64,000 nucleotides of DNA from Nocardiopsis potens DSM 45234 (GTDB lineage Bacteria > Actinomycetota > Actinomycetes > Streptosporangiales > Streptosporangiaceae): the NCBI RefSeq assembly GCF_000341105.1, contig NZ_ANBB01000047.1:62001-126000 (forward strand), read 5' to 3'. Every line of letters begins with the position of its first letter. Position 1 is the first letter of the stretch. A program made the translations under genes and the position numbers. This document shows positions 49,986 through 59,247 of the stretch, one piece after another. The notes under the pieces were generated by a model. It made no database searches, was not told the origin of the DNA, and saw only the letters and a list, made by a program, of their open reading frames with translations.

Positions 49986-50933
49986 CTAGCGGGGGCCGTA
50001 AGGGCCGCCGCGGGGCGCGCCAGGGCCGCCGTACGGGCCCTGCGGCCCCTGGGCCGGACCGTTGTACGGCCCCTGCGGAGGACCGCCGTACGGGTCCTGC
50101 GGCGGGCCGCCGTAGGGCCCCTGGGGCGGTGCGCCGTAGGGGCCGCCGGGGTGCGGGGGCGCGGCCGGCCCGGAGGGCCGGGAGGCCGGGACCAGCCGCC
50201 GGGTCAGGATCGTTCCGCCGGCGGTGGCCGCCGGGAACACCAGCACCGCCACGAACGGAACGGCCAGCAGCAGGTAGCACGGGACGGCGAAGCCCAGGGA
50301 GAGCGCCTTGTGCCCGGCCATGGCCCGGCGGCGGTCGCCCAGCCGGATCAGCCCGCGGCGGTCGAACGCCGTGCCGACCAGCTCCATGCCGAGCATCCAC
50401 CCGCCGAACAGCGCGGAGACCACCGGGATCACGGTCTGCCCCACCACCGGGATGAAACCGGCGAGGAGCAGTGGCAGCGACACCAGCGCGGTGATCGCCA
50501 CGATCACCAGCGACTGCCGGATCGACCGGGCCATGGAGGAGATCAGCGGCTCCTCGGACTCCGGGGGCGCGTCGCCCAGCTCGTCCTCGACCGCCTCGGC
50601 GATCAGGTCGTACAGCGGCGCGCCCAGCGCCAGGGTGAGCCCGGTGAACCCGACCACCATCAGCAGCACCGTTCCGGCGACCAGCACCACGCCGGCGGTC
50701 ACCCGCATCGTGGCGCGCCAGCCCTCGTCCCAGCCGTCGGCGAACGGGGTGATCCAGGCGGACAGGTCGTCGATGTTGGCCAGCAGCGCCACCAGCGCGG
50801 CGACGAACAGCAGCGAAGTGAAGAGCGGCGGGATCGCGCCGAGGAAGAACAGCTTGGGGCGGCGGAGCACGATCCCCGCGCCGCGGAGGAGGATCGCGGC
50901 TCCGGAGAACAGGTCCCGAACGGTTGAGATCAT
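49986..50933 (-). CDS. EI24-domain membrane protein with Gly-Pro-Tyr repeat tail
   Basis: 315 residues. Residues 1-~240 match the EI24/CysZ-type family, with four or more membrane segments and the motif FTGLTLALGAPLYDLIAEAVED. The C-terminal ~55 residues are tandem GGPYGxPPQGPYGGPPQ-type repeats, a low-complexity cytoplasmic tail. ATG 50933. CysZ transports sulfate in enterobacteria; the actinobacterial members are uncharacterised, so no function is assigned. Divergent from the AbiEi-like gene. Confidence 0.82.
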   Translation of the reverse strand: MISTVRDLFSGAAILLRGAGIVLRRPKLFFLGAIPPLFTSLLFVAALVALLANIDDLSAWITPFADGWDEGWRATMRVTAGVVLVAGTVLLMVVGFTGLTLALGAPLYDLIAEAVEDELGDAPPESEEPLISSMARSIRQSLVIVAITALVSLPLLLAGFIPVVGQTVIPVVSALFGGWMLGMELVGTAFDRRGLIRLGDRRRAMAGHKALSLGFAVPCYLLLAVPFVAVLVFPAATAGGTILTRRLVPASRPSGPAAPPHPGGPYGAPPQGPYGGPPQDPYGGPPQGPYNGPAQGPQGPYGGPGAPRGGPYGPR

Positions 50934-51075
50934 GGCCCTGGAGCCTACTGGGCGCCGGGTACGGGATCACCCGGCCGTCCACAGGCCCCCGTCCACAGGC
51001 CCTGTGCACAGCGGGCCGTCCACAGGTCCGGAGAGGGCCTCGCGCCGGGGCGGTGCGGCGGGGTCGGATGGGGCC

Positions 51076-52083
51076 ATGGCAGAACTCCCGTACCCGTCCC
51101 CGCCCGGCCTCTCCGCCGCCCTCGGCCTCGCCGCGGCCCAGCACGGCGTGCTCGGCCGCGACCAGGCCCTCCGGTCCGGGCTGAGCGCCGGCCGCGTCGG
51201 CGCCCTGGTGCGCGCCCGGCGCTGGCGGATCCTCCGCCCGGGGGTGTACTACGTCCGCGGCGGGCCGCCCCCGCTCGCCGCCCGGGTCAAGGCCGCCCAG
51301 CTGGTCTACGGGCCGCGCGCGGTGGTCGCCGGCCCCACCGCCGCCCGGCTGTGGGAGATGCAGGGCCCGGTCCCCGGCCCCGGCTTCGAGCACGTCCACC
51401 TCAGCGTCCCCGGGCGCGGCCGCGGCACCGCCACCGGCGTCCGGCTGCACGGCTGGGACGTGCCGGCCGGCGAGGTCACCCTGCGGTACGGCATCCGGCT
51501 CACCACCCCCGGCCGGACCCTGCGCGACACCGCCCTGCTCACCGACCGGCACACCGCGGTCAGCGTCCTGGACTCCGCCCTGCAGCAGGGCCTGGTCGAC
51601 CCGGGCGACCTGCCCGGGCTGCGCGACGCCAACGCCGGCCGGGCCGGGGCGCCGCGCAGCCGCGCCTGGTGGGAGGAGTGCGACGGCCGCGCGCAGAGCA
51701 CCTTCGAGACCCGGCTCCGGCTGGTCTGCGTCGACGCCGGCATCGCCCCGGAGGCCCTGCAGTACCCGGTGCACGCCGCGGACGGCGGCCTGGCCGGCCA
51801 CGCCGACCTGGCCTGGCCGAGCTGGGGGGTGGTCGCCGAGGCCGACGGCCGCGGCGCGCACTCGCTGCCCGACGCGCTCTACACCGACCGGGGCCGGCAG
51901 AACCGGATCGGCGTCGCCCCGGAGCGGTTGGTCCTGCTCCGCTTCACCTGGAGCGACCTGCGCCACCCGGCCCAGATCGCCGAGCTGGTGCGCGCCGCCC
52001 GGGACACCGCCGCCCGGGACACCGCGCCCCGGGGCGGGGATCAGGGCAGGAAGGGGCTGGGGTCGCCGTGCCAGCTGACATAG
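51076..52083 (+). CDS. AbiEi-type antitoxin-like / DUF559 nuclease-fold protein
   Basis: 335 residues. The N-terminus (ALGLAAAQHGVLGRDQALRS with a winged-helix look, RILRPGVYYVRGGPP) and middle match the AbiEi antitoxin family; the C-terminus (about 225-310) is a DUF559/Vsr-like PD-(D/E)XK domain with the acidic line HADLAWPSWGVVAEADGRG. No AbiEii toxin gene is beside it. ATG 51076. The last 43 bases overlap the 3' end of the convergent helicase gene. Common orphan in actinobacteria; defence is inferred only from the domains. Confidence 0.78.
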   Translation: MAELPYPSPPGLSAALGLAAAQHGVLGRDQALRSGLSAGRVGALVRARRWRILRPGVYYVRGGPPPLAARVKAAQLVYGPRAVVAGPTAARLWEMQGPVPGPGFEHVHLSVPGRGRGTATGVRLHGWDVPAGEVTLRYGIRLTTPGRTLRDTALLTDRHTAVSVLDSALQQGLVDPGDLPGLRDANAGRAGAPRSRAWWEECDGRAQSTFETRLRLVCVDAGIAPEALQYPVHAADGGLAGHADLAWPSWGVVAEADGRGAHSLPDALYTDRGRQNRIGVAPERLVLLRFTWSDLRHPAQIAELVRAARDTAARDTAPRGGDQGRKGLGSPCQLT

Positions 52084-54308
52084 AGCCGCTCCCGGGCCCG
52101 GGTGCAGGCCACATAGAGCAGGGAGCGCTGCGCGTCCAGGTCGGCGCGGTGCTGGTTCTCGTCGATGTCGGGGGAGGTCACGTGGTCCATCAGCGGGAGC
52201 GCCGAGGCGGTGGCCCCGGTGACCGCCACCGCGCGGAACTCCAGCCCCTTGACCCCGTGCATGGTGGTGACCCGCACCGAGCCCGCCTCGTCGGTGACCG
52301 AGTGCCGGCCGGGGTTGAAGATCGCCGCGGGCAGCGCCCGGGCCCGCAGGTGCGCGGCGACGGAGTCGCGCAGCCGGTTGGTCCGGGCGGTCACGCAGAC
52401 GTCGCCGGGGGCGATGCCCTCGGCGAGCCAGCCGCGCACCCGCTCGGCCAGGGCGTCCAGCTCGTCCGGTTCGTCGGCGGCGCCGCGCACCTCCGGCTGC
52501 GGCCCGCTCAGCACGCACCGCACCGAGCCGGGCGGCTCCGGCGCGGCCTCGCCGAGCTCGTTCGGCACCCGGCCGCGGATGATCCCGTCGGCCCAGCCGA
52601 GGATCTCCTCGGTGGTGCGGTAGTTGACCCGCAGCGGGTAGGAGCGGCCCACCACGCCGATGCCCAGCTGCTTGAAGGAGACGGTGTTGTCGTAGATGCG
52701 CTGCCGGTTGTCGCCGGTGATGAACATGTCGTTGGGGCCGCGGGCGACCGCGGCGCGCAGCGTGCGCCACTGCATCGGGTGCAGGTCCTGGGCCTCGTCC
52801 ACGACCAGGTTGGTGTAGGGCTTCTCGCCCCGCTCGGCGAGCAGCCGGGCGGCCTCGGCGTGGATCTCCTCGGCGGCCAGCGCGCGCCCGGTGCGCATCC
52901 TCGCCCGCGCCTCGCTGATCGCGTGCCACACCGCGCGCCGCCGGTCGGCGTCGAGCGGCGCGGTGCGGCCGCGCCGGGCGTCCGGGTCCAGGTACCCCTC
53001 CAGGGTGCCGATGCCCTGCGCCATCACCACGTGCCGGTACTCCGAGTAGAGGAAGTCCGGGGGGAAGTCCAGCCGGTGCTGGCGGGCGATGTTGGCGAAC
53101 AGGCCGCGGGTGTCGGTGCGCAGCCGGACGTCCGGCCGGGCCTCCTTGACCACGTCCAGGGCGAGCTTGTCGGTGGTGACCACGTCCACGTCGTCCAGGA
53201 TCTCGTCCGGGAGGAGCAGCGCCAGGTTGCGCTTGAGCGATTCCACCAGGGCGTTGGTGAAGCTGGTGAGCAGCACCCGGCCGTCCAGCGGCAGGTGCTC
53301 GGCGAGGAACTTCACCCGGTGCAGGGCGACCACCGTCTTGCCGGTGCCGGGCCCGCCGGAGACCTTGGCCGGGCCGCTGAAGTGCGCCCGGTAGGCCAGG
53401 TCGCGCTGCTTGGGGTGGAGGAAGACCCGCCAGGCGTTGAACTCCCCGGCCAGGACGTCCTCGACCTCCTGGTCGTCGCCGACCACGATGACCCGCTCCC
53501 GGGTGTGCCGGATCGCGGTGTCGTAGTCGTCGGCGGCGACCGCGCCGATCCGCGGCCGCCGCGGCGCCACCACCTCCTGCAGCACCCGCTGCACCGAGTG
53601 GCCCTCGGCCAGCGCGGTGAGCACCTCGTACTGGTCCTGGGGGAGCGCCGGCCGCCAGGCGCGCAGCTCGGCGGCGTCCTTGAGGGACCGGCAGAACCCG
53701 CGGATCTCCGGGTCCACGCCGAGCCGCTCCAGGTCCCGGTCGGTCACCCCGTCGAACGGCCCGCCGCCGAGCTCCGGCCCCGGGTCCCGGACGGCCGGGG
53801 CGCCCGCGGCGCCGGCGGGCGCCCCGCCGGTCCGGGGGGCGGCGGCCGCTCCGTTCACCGCGGCGGCGGGCGCCCCGGCGGGGGCGGTCCCCGCCCCGGA
53901 GTCCGCGGCGGCCGGGTGCGGCGGGGCGGGGGGCTCCGCCGACACCACCGGGGCGAGGGCGGTCGCGTTCCGCCGCTCCAGGGTGCCCATCACGCTGTTC
54001 ACGTCGTGCCGCTGGTCGGACGCCCAGCTCTCCGCGTTCTCCTTGGGCAGCAGGTGCACCAGGAGGAACGTCTCGCCGGACTCGGGGGCGAGCATGACGC
54101 CGGTCCAGGTGTCGCTGAGCCGGAACGTCCTGATCCGCGGGTCCTGGCCGTGCGGCAGCGGGCGGATCCGCAGGTCGGGGTGGGCGACCAGGGCCTCCCA
54201 GGACAACTCGCGGAACTTCCGGGTGACCGCGCGGAGCCGCTCGCGCGTCGGCCCGTCGAGTTTGTCGTACTGAGGAAGACACGTCGCGTCGATGGCCAGC
54301 TGGGGCAT
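52041..54308 (-). CDS. SF1 UvrD-like helicase with RelE/ParE-like N-terminal domain
   Basis: 755 residues. The first ~115 (APESGETFLLVHLLPKENA, preceded by IRTFRLSDTWTGV) resemble the compact RelE/ParE toxin fold. An Ala/Pro/Gly linker follows (121-185), then a UvrD-type helicase: Walker A GPGTGKT (319-325), DEAQD (504-508), GDNRQRIYDN, RVNYRTTEEI, VTTMHGVKGLEFRAV and YVACTRARERLYVSW. All ATPase motifs are intact. ATG 54308 follows GAGGAGG. Homologues with this fusion occur in actinobacteria; their role is not established. Tail overlaps the AbiEi-like gene. Confidence 0.88.
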   Translation of the reverse strand: MPQLAIDATCLPQYDKLDGPTRERLRAVTRKFRELSWEALVAHPDLRIRPLPHGQDPRIRTFRLSDTWTGVMLAPESGETFLLVHLLPKENAESWASDQRHDVNSVMGTLERRNATALAPVVSAEPPAPPHPAAADSGAGTAPAGAPAAAVNGAAAAPRTGGAPAGAAGAPAVRDPGPELGGGPFDGVTDRDLERLGVDPEIRGFCRSLKDAAELRAWRPALPQDQYEVLTALAEGHSVQRVLQEVVAPRRPRIGAVAADDYDTAIRHTRERVIVVGDDQEVEDVLAGEFNAWRVFLHPKQRDLAYRAHFSGPAKVSGGPGTGKTVVALHRVKFLAEHLPLDGRVLLTSFTNALVESLKRNLALLLPDEILDDVDVVTTDKLALDVVKEARPDVRLRTDTRGLFANIARQHRLDFPPDFLYSEYRHVVMAQGIGTLEGYLDPDARRGRTAPLDADRRRAVWHAISEARARMRTGRALAAEEIHAEAARLLAERGEKPYTNLVVDEAQDLHPMQWRTLRAAVARGPNDMFITGDNRQRIYDNTVSFKQLGIGVVGRSYPLRVNYRTTEEILGWADGIIRGRVPNELGEAAPEPPGSVRCVLSGPQPEVRGAADEPDELDALAERVRGWLAEGIAPGDVCVTARTNRLRDSVAAHLRARALPAAIFNPGRHSVTDEAGSVRVTTMHGVKGLEFRAVAVTGATASALPLMDHVTSPDIDENQHRADLDAQRSLLYVACTRARERLYVSWHGDPSPFLP

Positions 54309-54448
54309 GGGCCTCCTCAACTCCAGGCGCGCGGGCCGGCCGGCCGCGGCGGGGGAACACCGCGTATCCGGCCGCCTACGGTTCTTTTCTACCGGAAGGA
54401 GCGGACAATCCACCTGTTCGCGGCCGGAACCGGCACCCGGAGGCCCGT

Positions 54449-55804
54449 TCAGAACACGATGTGGGTGATGAGCGCGACGAGCGGGATGGAAACGGCCGTG
54501 CGGAGCAGGAAGAGCGCGATGCAGTCGCGCAGCCGGACCGGGACGTCCAGTTCCAGCAGCAGCGGGATGGTGGCGGAGAAGAACAGGAGCTGGGTCAGCG
54601 AGAGCACCGCGATGAAGAACTTCGCCTCCACCGCCGCGCCCGCGCCGAGCAGGGCGGGCAGGAACATTTCGCTAATCCCGACCAGGGAGGCGGGCGCCAC
54701 CACCTCGGGGTCGGGGACGCCCAGCAGCGCGATCACCGGCTCCAGCGGGCGGCCCAGCCAGTCGAAGAGCGGGGTGTGCTGCGCGATGAGGATCGCCGCG
54801 GTGCCCACCGCCATGATGCTGGGCAGGATGACCAGCGCCAGCCGCACGCCCTCGGCGAAGCTGCGCGCGCATTCCCGGCCCACGCCCTCGGCGTTCCGGG
54901 CCCGCTCCAGCGCGCTGCGCAGCGCGGCGCGGAGCAGCGGCCGCTCCGGCTCCGGCTCCGGCGCGCCCTCGCCCAGGTAGTCGTCGGGGAGCCGGGACAG
55001 CGGCGGGATCCGCACCAGGAGCGCGGAGAGCAGCACCGAGAGCAGCAGCACCGAGCCGACGATGACCGGGAAGTACGGCATCAGGTCCAGGGTGGCCGCG
55101 ACCACCGCGAAGAAGCCCAGGCTGACGCTGCTGAAGCAGGTGGCGATGGTGGCCGCCTCGCGGGTGGTGTACCGGCCCTCCAGGTACATCCGGTTGGTCA
55201 CGTACAGGCCGATGGAGTACGACCCGACGAACGACGCCAGCGCGTCCAGCGCGCCCCGCCCGGGGACCTTGAACACCGGGCGCATCACCGGCCGGGCCAG
55301 GGTGCCGATGAACTCCAGCCCGCCGTAGGAGACCAGCAGCGACACGAAGACCGCGCCGATCGGGACGATGACCGCCACCGAGAGCACCACGCTCTCGAAG
55401 ATCAGCGGGCCGACGCCTTCGTCCAGTACGGCGGCCGGGCCGACCCCGGCGACCACCATCACCGCGAGCACCGCGCCGGCCGTGCGCAGCACGGTGAAGA
55501 CCGGGCCGGTGGCGAAGTGGCCGAGGAGCGCCGGCCGGCCGCCGTCCCGCCGGCGGACCGCCGCGGCGGCGAGGGTGAGCAGCGCGGCCGCGACGGTCGC
55601 GGCCGCCGCGTAGAGCCGCACCGCGGTCGGCGCCCCCTCCTTGATCAGGTTCACCAGCAGGTCGAAGGGGATGGTCCACTCGCCGCCCACCCGGATCGGG
55701 AGCAGGAAGAAGACCAGGCCGGTGAGGGTGGCGGCGGCGAACCGGGCCCCGCCGCGGCGGGTCTGCGCGCGCGCCGGCGGGGTCGGCCGGGAAGAGGGGG
55801 TCAT
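54449..55804 (-). CDS. YjiH-family membrane protein (nucleoside-recognition domain)
   Basis: 451 residues with about nine hydrophobic segments. Matches the YjiH family: FVGSYSIGLYVTNRMYLEGRYTTREAATIATCFSSVSLGFF is characteristic in its two halves, and the second nucleoside-recognition (Gate) region holds VGISEMFLPALLGAGAAVEAKFF. ATG 55804 follows GGAGG; the much longer open frame upstream is rejected. Substrate is unknown. Divergent from the STAND ATPase with 289 bases between. Confidence 0.85.
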   Translation of the reverse strand: MTPSSRPTPPARAQTRRGGARFAAATLTGLVFFLLPIRVGGEWTIPFDLLVNLIKEGAPTAVRLYAAAATVAAALLTLAAAAVRRRDGGRPALLGHFATGPVFTVLRTAGAVLAVMVVAGVGPAAVLDEGVGPLIFESVVLSVAVIVPIGAVFVSLLVSYGGLEFIGTLARPVMRPVFKVPGRGALDALASFVGSYSIGLYVTNRMYLEGRYTTREAATIATCFSSVSLGFFAVVAATLDLMPYFPVIVGSVLLLSVLLSALLVRIPPLSRLPDDYLGEGAPEPEPERPLLRAALRSALERARNAEGVGRECARSFAEGVRLALVILPSIMAVGTAAILIAQHTPLFDWLGRPLEPVIALLGVPDPEVVAPASLVGISEMFLPALLGAGAAVEAKFFIAVLSLTQLLFFSATIPLLLELDVPVRLRDCIALFLLRTAVSIPLVALITHIVF

Positions 55805-55947
55805 GGAACCTCCACGGCGTGGCCGGAGGCGGACAGCCCTCCGGCCGTACGTGATGAGCTGGGGTGATGTAGGGCCCCATCTTCGAGGCCGGTTTTGCGG
55901 CGAATTGCCCGCAGTGTGGCCCAGGACACCATGTGGACACCTGAAAA

Positions 55948-55972
55948 TTCGCTGACCTGCAAAAACAGCGAA
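55948..55972. promoter_or_regulatory. Inverted repeat in the YjiH/STAND intergenic region
   Basis: TTCGCTG (55948-55954) and CAGCGAA (55966-55972) with an 11-base AT-rich centre, in the only low-GC stretch of this divergent gap. A possible operator for either gene. Confidence 0.35.
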
Positions 55973-56093
55973 CCGTGCGTCTGAGATACCGGACAGAAGA
56001 TCGGGGAGCCGCCGCCCCGGTGTCTCTGAGAGCATCGGGGGCACGATACGAGCCGGACCCCCGGCCGGTTTCCGGCGACCGGACCATGGACGG

Positions 56094-59000
56094 ATGGAGC
56101 GCATGACGGAACGGGCCGACCCCCAGCCCGATCGGAGCCCCGCCCCGCGCACCGAGCGGAAGCGCCGTGCGCACCTCGCGGTACTGGGGGCCTGGGGGCT
56201 GCTCTCCATCGCGGCGACCGTGCTGCAGAACGCGCCGGACCTGCTGGAATGGCTGCCCAACGAGGCGATCTGGGGCCTGGTGGTCATCGGCGCCCTGGCC
56301 CAGCTGCCGTTCATCGCCCGGGACGCGTTCCGCGGCGGCCGCGCCGGAAAGGGCGCCGCCGCCGAGCCGTTCTGGCGGGAGGGCCACGGCGACAACCTGC
56401 TCCACCCCGAACCGCACTTCGTCGGCTACCGGGAGCAGCGGGAGGAGATGCGGCGGCTGCTCCGGGCGTTCCCCCGCCCCGGCTGGCGCGGCGCCCTGGA
56501 CCGGGCCCGCTGGTGGCGCCGGCCCGGACCGCAGCGGCCCCCGCTGGTCGTGGTGGTGACCGGGGCGCCCGGCACCGGCAAGAGCCAGCTGGCCAACCTG
56601 GTCGCGCGGGAGACCGCCGACCGCTTCCCCGACGGGGTCCGCTGGGCCGACCTGACCAGCGGCACCAGCGCCGACGGCGAGGACGCCGGGGCCGCCGGGA
56701 CCGACGGGGAGGAGGGGGCCGGCGCCCGCGGGACCTGGCAGCGCATGCTCGACGTGCTGCCCCGCAGGTTCCCCCGGCTGCGCGGCGACCGGACCGCCCC
56801 GGCCCCGGCCGCCGCCCGGCCGCGCTCGGTGCACGCCCTGCTGGAGGAGCTGCTCGGCGCCTCCGGGGACACCCCGCGCGGCCCCCGCCGGCAGCTGGAG
56901 GAGGCCTGGCGGGGCCGCACCGCGGGCCGCAGGCTGCTGCTGGTGCTGGAGAACGCCGAGGACCCCCGCCAGGTCCAGCCGCTCCTGCCGAACAGCCCGG
57001 ACAGCGCGGTCCTGGTCACCGCCAAGCGCCCGTTCCACGACGCCGGGTTCGAGTCCACCGAGGTGCGCCTGGAGGGGCTCACCGAGGACGAGGGCGTCGA
57101 ACTGCTGGACCGGCAGGCGCCCATCCCCGCCGGCGCCGCCGACCCCGAGCGGGAGCGCCGGGCCCGGCGGGCCGTCGCCGAGCACTGCCACGGCCTGCCG
57201 CTCGCCCTGAAGATGTGCGGCAAGCGGCTGGCCTCGCACACCGGGGAGGACACCGAGCGGCTGCTGGCCAAGCTGCGCAGCGCGCACGGCACCCCGCTGC
57301 TCGGCCCCACCGGCTTCCCCGCCTCCTTCCTGGGCGTCTTCCGGCTGTGCGGCACCGAGGCGCGCCGGCTGCTGCACCGGATGGCCGGCACCGGCATGCA
57401 GGAGGCCGCCGACTACGCCGCGGCCGCCCTGCTCGGCACCGGCAGGGAGCGCGCCGCCGAGGTCCTCGCCGAACTGGTCCAGCTGTCCCTGCTGGAACCG
57501 CTCGGCCGGGCCGACGACGGCGTCCGCCGCCACCGGATGCACCAGCTGGTCCGGGACACCATGGTGGTGCTCGGCCCGGCGGAACTGGGCGTCCCCGCCG
57601 CCGAGGCGGAGGCCGAGTGGGGGCCGGAGGCGATCGCGGCCGCCGCCCGACGGCTGGTCGAGGCCTACACCTGGACCGCCGGCGCCGCCGCCGCGGAGCT
57701 GCACGGCGACGACCCCGGGTTCCCGCCCCCGCCGCTGGCCGGCCCGCCGCCGGACCCCGCGGCCGCCGCGTTCGGCCTGGAGGCCCCCGGCAACCCGCCC
57801 GCCTGGCTGCACCGGGAGAGCGAGGTGCTGCTGGGCTGCATCTGGCTGGCCGCCGACGGCGGCCACACCGGGGCCGGGTGGCGGCTCTCCCGCGCCGTCG
57901 CCGAGATGTGCAAGGCGCTGCGCACCCACTGGGAGGAGTGGGAGCAGGCGGTCGAGGCGCAGCTCGCCCTGGCCTACGGCGGCGCCGACGCGCAGGCGCT
58001 GGCCATGGCGCTGCTGGAGGCCTCCGAGCTGTCCGGCGCCCGGGGCCGCTACCAGCAGGGGGCGGTCTACGCGCGGCGCGCCCTGCTCGTCTTCGAGCGG
58101 CTCGGCGCCGACGAGCGGTGGGCCGCGCGGGCCCACCGGGCGCTCGGCGTCTGCCTGCAGCGCTGGGGCGACCTGGGCGAGGCCCAGGAGGAGCTGGAGC
58201 GCGCCGAGGCGGTGCTGGCCGAGCACGGCGAGCGCCGGTGGCACGCCCGCGCCCTGTACGACCTGGCCCAGCTCCACGCGGACCTGGGCCGCCGGGAGAA
58301 GGCGGCCGGGCTGCTCCGCCGGGCCCGGGACGCCTTCGCCGCCGAGGGCGACACCGCCCAGCGGGACCAGGTCCGCATCATGCTGGCCGAGATCCTCGCC
58401 GACCGAGGCCGGCACCTGGACGCCTGGATCGCGCTCCAGTCGCTGCTGGAGGGGTTCCGCGGGCAGGGCAGGCACTGGTTCGCCGCGCAGTGCCTGCGGG
58501 TGCTCGGCGGGCTCGACGGCGAGCTGCTCCGCCGGCAGTGGAGCGAGTCCGAGGGCGGGGGCCGCCCCGGCCGGCGGCTCCGCCGCGCCTGGTCGGCCGC
58601 GGAGCGCACGGCCCAGCTGCGCGAGGCGATCGTGCTGATGGAGCGGATGGGCGACCTGTGGGGGGTGAACCGGACCCGGCTCACCCTGGCCCGGGTGCTG
58701 GTGCACGCCCGCGACTTCGACGGGGCCGAGCGGACCTTCCGCCGGGCCGCCGCCGGCTTCGCCGACCTGGGCCGCGGCACCGGCCACGACGGCGAGCAGG
58801 GCGACCTGCGCTGGCAGGCCCGCACCCACCACGCCGCGGCCGAGGAGATCCTCGCGGTCGTCTCCCCGGCCCGGGAGGGCGCCGACCCCACCGTCCCGCT
58901 CCGCTACGCCCGCCCGCTCCAGCAGGCCCTGGCCCACGTGCACCGGGCGCTCGACCTGTACGAGGAGCGGGGCAACACTTCCGGCCTGGCCACCGCCCGC

Positions 59001-59186
59001 ATCCTGCTGGCCCGCATCCTCTGGGTCGACGGCGCCGACCGTGCCGAGGTCCTCGGCCACCTGGAGACCGCCGCCCGCCGCGCCTCCGACGCCGCCCTCC
59101 CCGACCTGGAGGAGGAGGCCCGCGCCCTGCACGCCCGCCTCGCCTCGGCCCACCCGGACGTGGCCCGCCTCTGGGAGATCCACTAG
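56094..59186 (+). CDS. Membrane-anchored STAND ATPase (NB-ARC-like) with TPR repeats
   Basis: 1030 residues. A basic N-terminus, two membrane segments (about 26-45 and 58-76), then a signal-transduction ATPase: Walker A GAPGTGKS at 157-164, Walker B LLLVLENAED with Glu286-Asn287 where Asp is usual, CHGLPLAL at about 365-372, and a winged-helix region to ~490. From about 600 to the end are TPR-type helical repeats. No enzymatic effector domain is recognisable. ATG 56094 or 56103. STAND proteins act as ligand-triggered oligomeric switches in regulation or immunity; the trigger and output here are unknown. Confidence 0.83.
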   Translation: MERMTERADPQPDRSPAPRTERKRRAHLAVLGAWGLLSIAATVLQNAPDLLEWLPNEAIWGLVVIGALAQLPFIARDAFRGGRAGKGAAAEPFWREGHGDNLLHPEPHFVGYREQREEMRRLLRAFPRPGWRGALDRARWWRRPGPQRPPLVVVVTGAPGTGKSQLANLVARETADRFPDGVRWADLTSGTSADGEDAGAAGTDGEEGAGARGTWQRMLDVLPRRFPRLRGDRTAPAPAAARPRSVHALLEELLGASGDTPRGPRRQLEEAWRGRTAGRRLLLVLENAEDPRQVQPLLPNSPDSAVLVTAKRPFHDAGFESTEVRLEGLTEDEGVELLDRQAPIPAGAADPERERRARRAVAEHCHGLPLALKMCGKRLASHTGEDTERLLAKLRSAHGTPLLGPTGFPASFLGVFRLCGTEARRLLHRMAGTGMQEAADYAAAALLGTGRERAAEVLAELVQLSLLEPLGRADDGVRRHRMHQLVRDTMVVLGPAELGVPAAEAEAEWGPEAIAAAARRLVEAYTWTAGAAAAELHGDDPGFPPPPLAGPPPDPAAAAFGLEAPGNPPAWLHRESEVLLGCIWLAADGGHTGAGWRLSRAVAEMCKALRTHWEEWEQAVEAQLALAYGGADAQALAMALLEASELSGARGRYQQGAVYARRALLVFERLGADERWAARAHRALGVCLQRWGDLGEAQEELERAEAVLAEHGERRWHARALYDLAQLHADLGRREKAAGLLRRARDAFAAEGDTAQRDQVRIMLAEILADRGRHLDAWIALQSLLEGFRGQGRHWFAAQCLRVLGGLDGELLRRQWSESEGGGRPGRRLRRAWSAAERTAQLREAIVLMERMGDLWGVNRTRLTLARVLVHARDFDGAERTFRRAAAGFADLGRGTGHDGEQGDLRWQARTHHAAAEEILAVVSPAREGADPTVPLRYARPLQQALAHVHRALDLYEERGNTSGLATARILLARILWVDGADRAEVLGHLETAARRASDAALPDLEEEARALHARLASAHPDVARLWEIH

Positions 59187-59247
59187 GCCTTCACCGGGAG
59201 GCCCGCCCGGGGCGATGATGGCGGGAGCACGGCGGGAGGGGGACCCC

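Noticed and set aside
51076-52083. Complete AbiE toxin-antitoxin pair
   Set aside because: Only the AbiEi-like half is present; the adjacent genes encode a membrane protein and a helicase, not a nucleotidyltransferase toxin.
49840-54360. 1506-residue minus-strand open frame spanning several genes
   Set aside because: It crosses the EI24, AbiEi-like and helicase genes in a shifted frame with Arg/Ala/Gly/Pro composition; the genes in the other frames have clear families and ribosome sites.
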